A stretch of DNA of 33,032 nucleotides from an uncultured Mycoplasmatota bacterium (lineage in GTDB: Bacteria > Bacillota_I > Bacilli_A > RF39 > UBA660). The position numbers and the translations under genes are program-made. Positions within the stretch are counted from its first letter, which is position 1, and the number at the start of each line of letters is the position of its first letter. Positions 31,517-33,032 of the stretch are shown here, in pieces. The notes under the pieces were generated by a model that saw only the letters and a list, made by a program, of their open reading frames with translations, ran no database searches and was not told the origin of the DNA. The stretch covers positions 1 through 33,032 of the forward strand of contig CAOKAG010000013.1 in the NCBI GenBank assembly GCA_948466395.1, written 5' to 3'.

Positions 31517-32638
31517 TTAATCTCTTTTATTTAAGTGTTTTAATGTATGAAAAATAGATTTACGTTCAAAATGTTTGCTTGCTTCATTGATTAAATCTTT
31601 TAATAAATCCATCATTAATTTTTTTTGCTTTTCATTTAATTTAGTAAAATCTTTTAGTAAACCTGGTATTTTTCTTAGTTTTAATTTGATTAAATCTTCT
31701 ACAGTTTCGATTTTATTTTTATCTAATAAGTCAAAAAGCGTATTAATAAATTCTTCTCGTTCTTTTTTTCCAATTTTTTGTAACCAATCGGTTAGGGTTT
31801 GTTGAATTTTATTACTGGTTTCATCTACTTTTTCAATAGTAATAAAATGGTCCTTATTTACTTGCCACGATAATGCATCGTGTTGCCAAATTCCTATTGT
31901 ATTACTTTTTACGACTTTGTATTGACCTTTGTGAGTTAAAAGCATGCCTATAATCGATGTTTCAGGCAAAATGTTTGTGATTTTAGGTAGTATGGCTACA
32001 TAGGAGGGCAAAGCTACAAAGTCATCTAAAAAACCTGGACCATCGTTGTTGTAAACTTGTTTAATTCTTTTCTGAATGTTTTTTTTACAAAATGTTGCTG
32101 CATAAACTGCTAGATTTCCCCCTTTAGAATGTCCTCCCATGTAAATTTTGCGATGTTGAAATTTTACGTTATTATTTGTAAAATTTAAGGCTGAAACTTG
32201 AGAAGGAACGGCATTCATATAACTTAAATTAAAATCTTCTTTCCAACCTATTAAATACTTATCCGTACCTTTAAAGGCTATATAAATGGTATTGAAATCT
32301 ATTTCTACAATTAATGCTGAAAATTGCTTAGATTCTGTTTTATTCATCTCATTTACAAATTTAATAATGTTTAAATTTCCAAAGCGAATGGAATTTTGAA
32401 GTTGACGATAAAAATTAATCGGATTGGTTGATAATGAAAATTCTTTTGCAATTTCTTTTTCTGTATACTTTTTTAAATATCCCTCTACAGCATCTTTTAT
32501 TTTTATTTTTTTATTCACAATTCCTTCTAAATTTAAATAAGCCAATTCAGATAAAATCAAGTTATCAACTTCATTAAAGGGATTTACTTTAAAGGTTAAA
32601 TCTCCACGCCATTTTAAGTAATCTTCAATATTTGCCAT
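31517..32638 (-). CDS. Mbeg1-like alpha/beta hydrolase (DUF2974, lipase-like)
   Basis: This predicted cytoplasmic protein has 373 residues. It opens with MANIEDYLKWRGDLTFKVNPFNEVDNLILSELAY-type family sequence and carries FNTIYIAFKGTDKYLIGWKEDF (the lipase-3-like oxyanion strand) and the nucleophile elbow GGHSKGGNLAVYAA (Ser about residue 185). YNNDGPGF and the His in WQHDALSW complete the family pattern. The C-terminal 100 residues are helical and charged. The substrate is unknown. GGAGG lies 7 bases before ATG 32638; a longer frame to 32767 would begin inside 5S rRNA and is rejected. A TATAAT lies at 32669-32674. Confidence 0.87.
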   Translation of the reverse strand: MANIEDYLKWRGDLTFKVNPFNEVDNLILSELAYLNLEGIVNKKIKIKDAVEGYLKKYTEKEIAKEFSLSTNPINFYRQLQNSIRFGNLNIIKFVNEMNKTESKQFSALIVEIDFNTIYIAFKGTDKYLIGWKEDFNLSYMNAVPSQVSALNFTNNNVKFQHRKIYMGGHSKGGNLAVYAATFCKKNIQKRIKQVYNNDGPGFLDDFVALPSYVAILPKITNILPETSIIGMLLTHKGQYKVVKSNTIGIWQHDALSWQVNKDHFITIEKVDETSNKIQQTLTDWLQKIGKKEREEFINTLFDLLDKNKIETVEDLIKLKLRKIPGLLKDFTKLNEKQKKLMMDLLKDLINEASKHFERKSIFHTLKHLNKRD

Positions 32639-32668
32639 ACCTCTGCCTCCTTTTTTTATTTCAGTCTT

Positions 32669-32674
32669 ATTATA
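32669..32674 (-). promoter_or_regulatory. -10 element upstream of the Mbeg1-like gene
   Basis: TATAAT on the minus strand, about 30 bases before the ATG and just after the rRNA terminator; no convincing -35 is seen. Confidence 0.4.
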
Positions 32675-32694
32675 ACGCAAAAAGTAAATTAAAT

Positions 32695-32726
32695 AAAAAA
32701 AAACTCCTATTAATTTTATGAGTTTT
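32695..32726 (-). terminator. rRNA operon terminator
   Basis: On the minus strand AAAACTC (32720-32726) pairs with GAGTTTT (32700-32706), followed by more T bases (complement of A at 32695-32699). It is about 35 bases downstream of 5S rRNA. Confidence 0.65.
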
Positions 32727-32760
32727 AAAGTAAAAAAATATAAAATAACACAAAAAAAAA

Positions 32761-32862
32761 TAGGCAACTCCCTATCTTCGCTTACACTATTGTCGGCGTA
32801 TCAGTGCTTAACTTCTCTGTTCGGTATGGGAAGAGGTGTATCCACTGAGCTATCGTCACCTA
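32761..32862 (-). rRNA. rrf: 5S ribosomal RNA
   Basis: Read on the minus strand, it starts TAGGTGACGATAGC, contains the conserved CCCATACCGAACAGAGAAG and TTAAGCACTG, and ends GGAGTTGCCTA, which pairs with the start. Length is about 102 bases. Ends are set from terminal-stem pairing and may be off by a few bases. Confidence 0.93.
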
Positions 32863-32881
32863 TAAAGGATTTTGTCCTTTA
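32863..32881 (-). other. Hairpin just upstream of 5S rRNA (possible processing stem)
   Basis: TAAAGGA (32863-32869) and TCCTTTA (32875-32881) form a perfect 7-bp dyad with a 5-base loop, directly abutting the 5S 5' end. It could be a maturation signal in the roughly 55-base 23S-5S spacer. No tRNA gene is in the spacer. Confidence 0.4.
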
Positions 32882-32915
32882 AAAACAAGATAATGTATTC
32901 ATCTAATTAAATAAA

Positions 32916-33032
32916 TAAGTTAAATCCTCGATCTATTAGTACTAGTCAGCTCAACGTATCGCTACGCTTCCACCTCTAGCCTATCAACGTTGTAGTCTAC
33001 AACGGATCTTACTTCACGAAGAATGGGAAAAT
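32916..33032 (-). rRNA. rrl: 23S ribosomal RNA, 3' end (partial)
   Basis: Read on the minus strand, this holds the universal 3' end of 23S rRNA: AAGATCC, GTTGATAGGCTAGAGGTGGAAG, then GAGCTGACTAGTACTAATAG and TCGAGGATTTAAC. The gene continues past the window's right edge. The 3' end is placed approximately. Confidence 0.93.

Noticed and set aside
32639-32767. N-terminal extension of the Mbeg1-like gene as a membrane signal
   Set aside because: It would start inside 5S rRNA and cross the rRNA terminator; GGAGG seven bases before ATG 32638 fixes the start.
1-33032. CRISPR array, insertion sequence, tRNA genes, or UGA-as-tryptophan code
   Set aside because: No regularly spaced repeats, transposase or tRNA was seen. 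Tryptophan is TGG in the conserved motifs, and TGA ends genes such as the RepA-like and gtrA genes, so the standard bacterial code applies.

Overview
This is an AT-rich (roughly 30% GC by eye) chromosomal stretch from a walled, low-GC Bacillota. The AGGAGG-type ribosome sites, TagO, LCP and RgpF-type wall-glycan genes, and use of the standard code (TGA is a stop) fit a Bacilli or Erysipelotrichia/RF39-like gut lineage. I cannot name the species.

Layout. (1) 1-2401, plus strand: the edge of an integrated mobile element, with a small putative DNA-binding protein, a RepA-like RecA-fold ATPase and a tyrosine integrase. It is followed by about 390 gene-free bases (2402-2788) rich in direct and inverted repeats, the best candidate for an attachment site. 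(2) 2789-20052, minus strand: a large surface-glycan locus that appears to be read as three units. The tagO-gtrA-polymerase/GT4 unit (20052 to 16495) ends at a terminator. The rhamnan-type backbone and export unit (16392 to 9309) holds two WbbL-like GT2 enzymes, a DUF1972 glycosyltransferase, a methyltransferase, the Wzt/Wzm ABC exporter and an RgpF-like protein. A third unit (9234 to 2789), with its own promoter inside the end of the RgpF-like gene, encodes a DUF2142 protein, GT2, DUF2304 protein, UDP-galactopyranose mutase, GT2 and Wzx flippase. (3) 20179-28334: a GT8 enzyme, a two-gene unit of a dockerin-bearing glucosaminidase and a membrane-anchored beta-sandwich protein, a second O-antigen-polymerase/ligase-like protein, a divergent LCP ligase with a PASTA-like tail, and an O-acetyltransferase. 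(4) 28529-32638, minus strand: a small membrane protein, the tRNA t6A genes tsaD-rimI-tsaB and tsaE, and an Mbeg1-like hydrolase. (5) 32761-33032, minus strand: 5S rRNA and the 3' end of 23S rRNA.

How it works together (inference). TagO starts a lipid-linked glycan. The GT2, DUF1972 and RgpF enzymes extend a probable rhamnose-rich backbone, possibly capped by the coiled-coil methyltransferase, and the ABC pair exports it. The GT2/DUF2304 pair, the DUF2142 protein and Wzx resemble the GacI/GacJ/GacL/GacK side-chain machinery of streptococcal rhamnose polysaccharides. Glf supplies galactofuranose, and LCP attaches the product to peptidoglycan. No rmlABCD genes are in the window, so rhamnose is inferred from enzyme families only.

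The points most worth a second look are: the dockerin hydrolase beside a membrane-anchored beta-sandwich protein; 11-bp-phased TGTCAA repeats upstream of envelope genes; the Gac-like decoration module built on DUF2142; terminators that overlap stop codons; and paired cysteines in several exported proteins.
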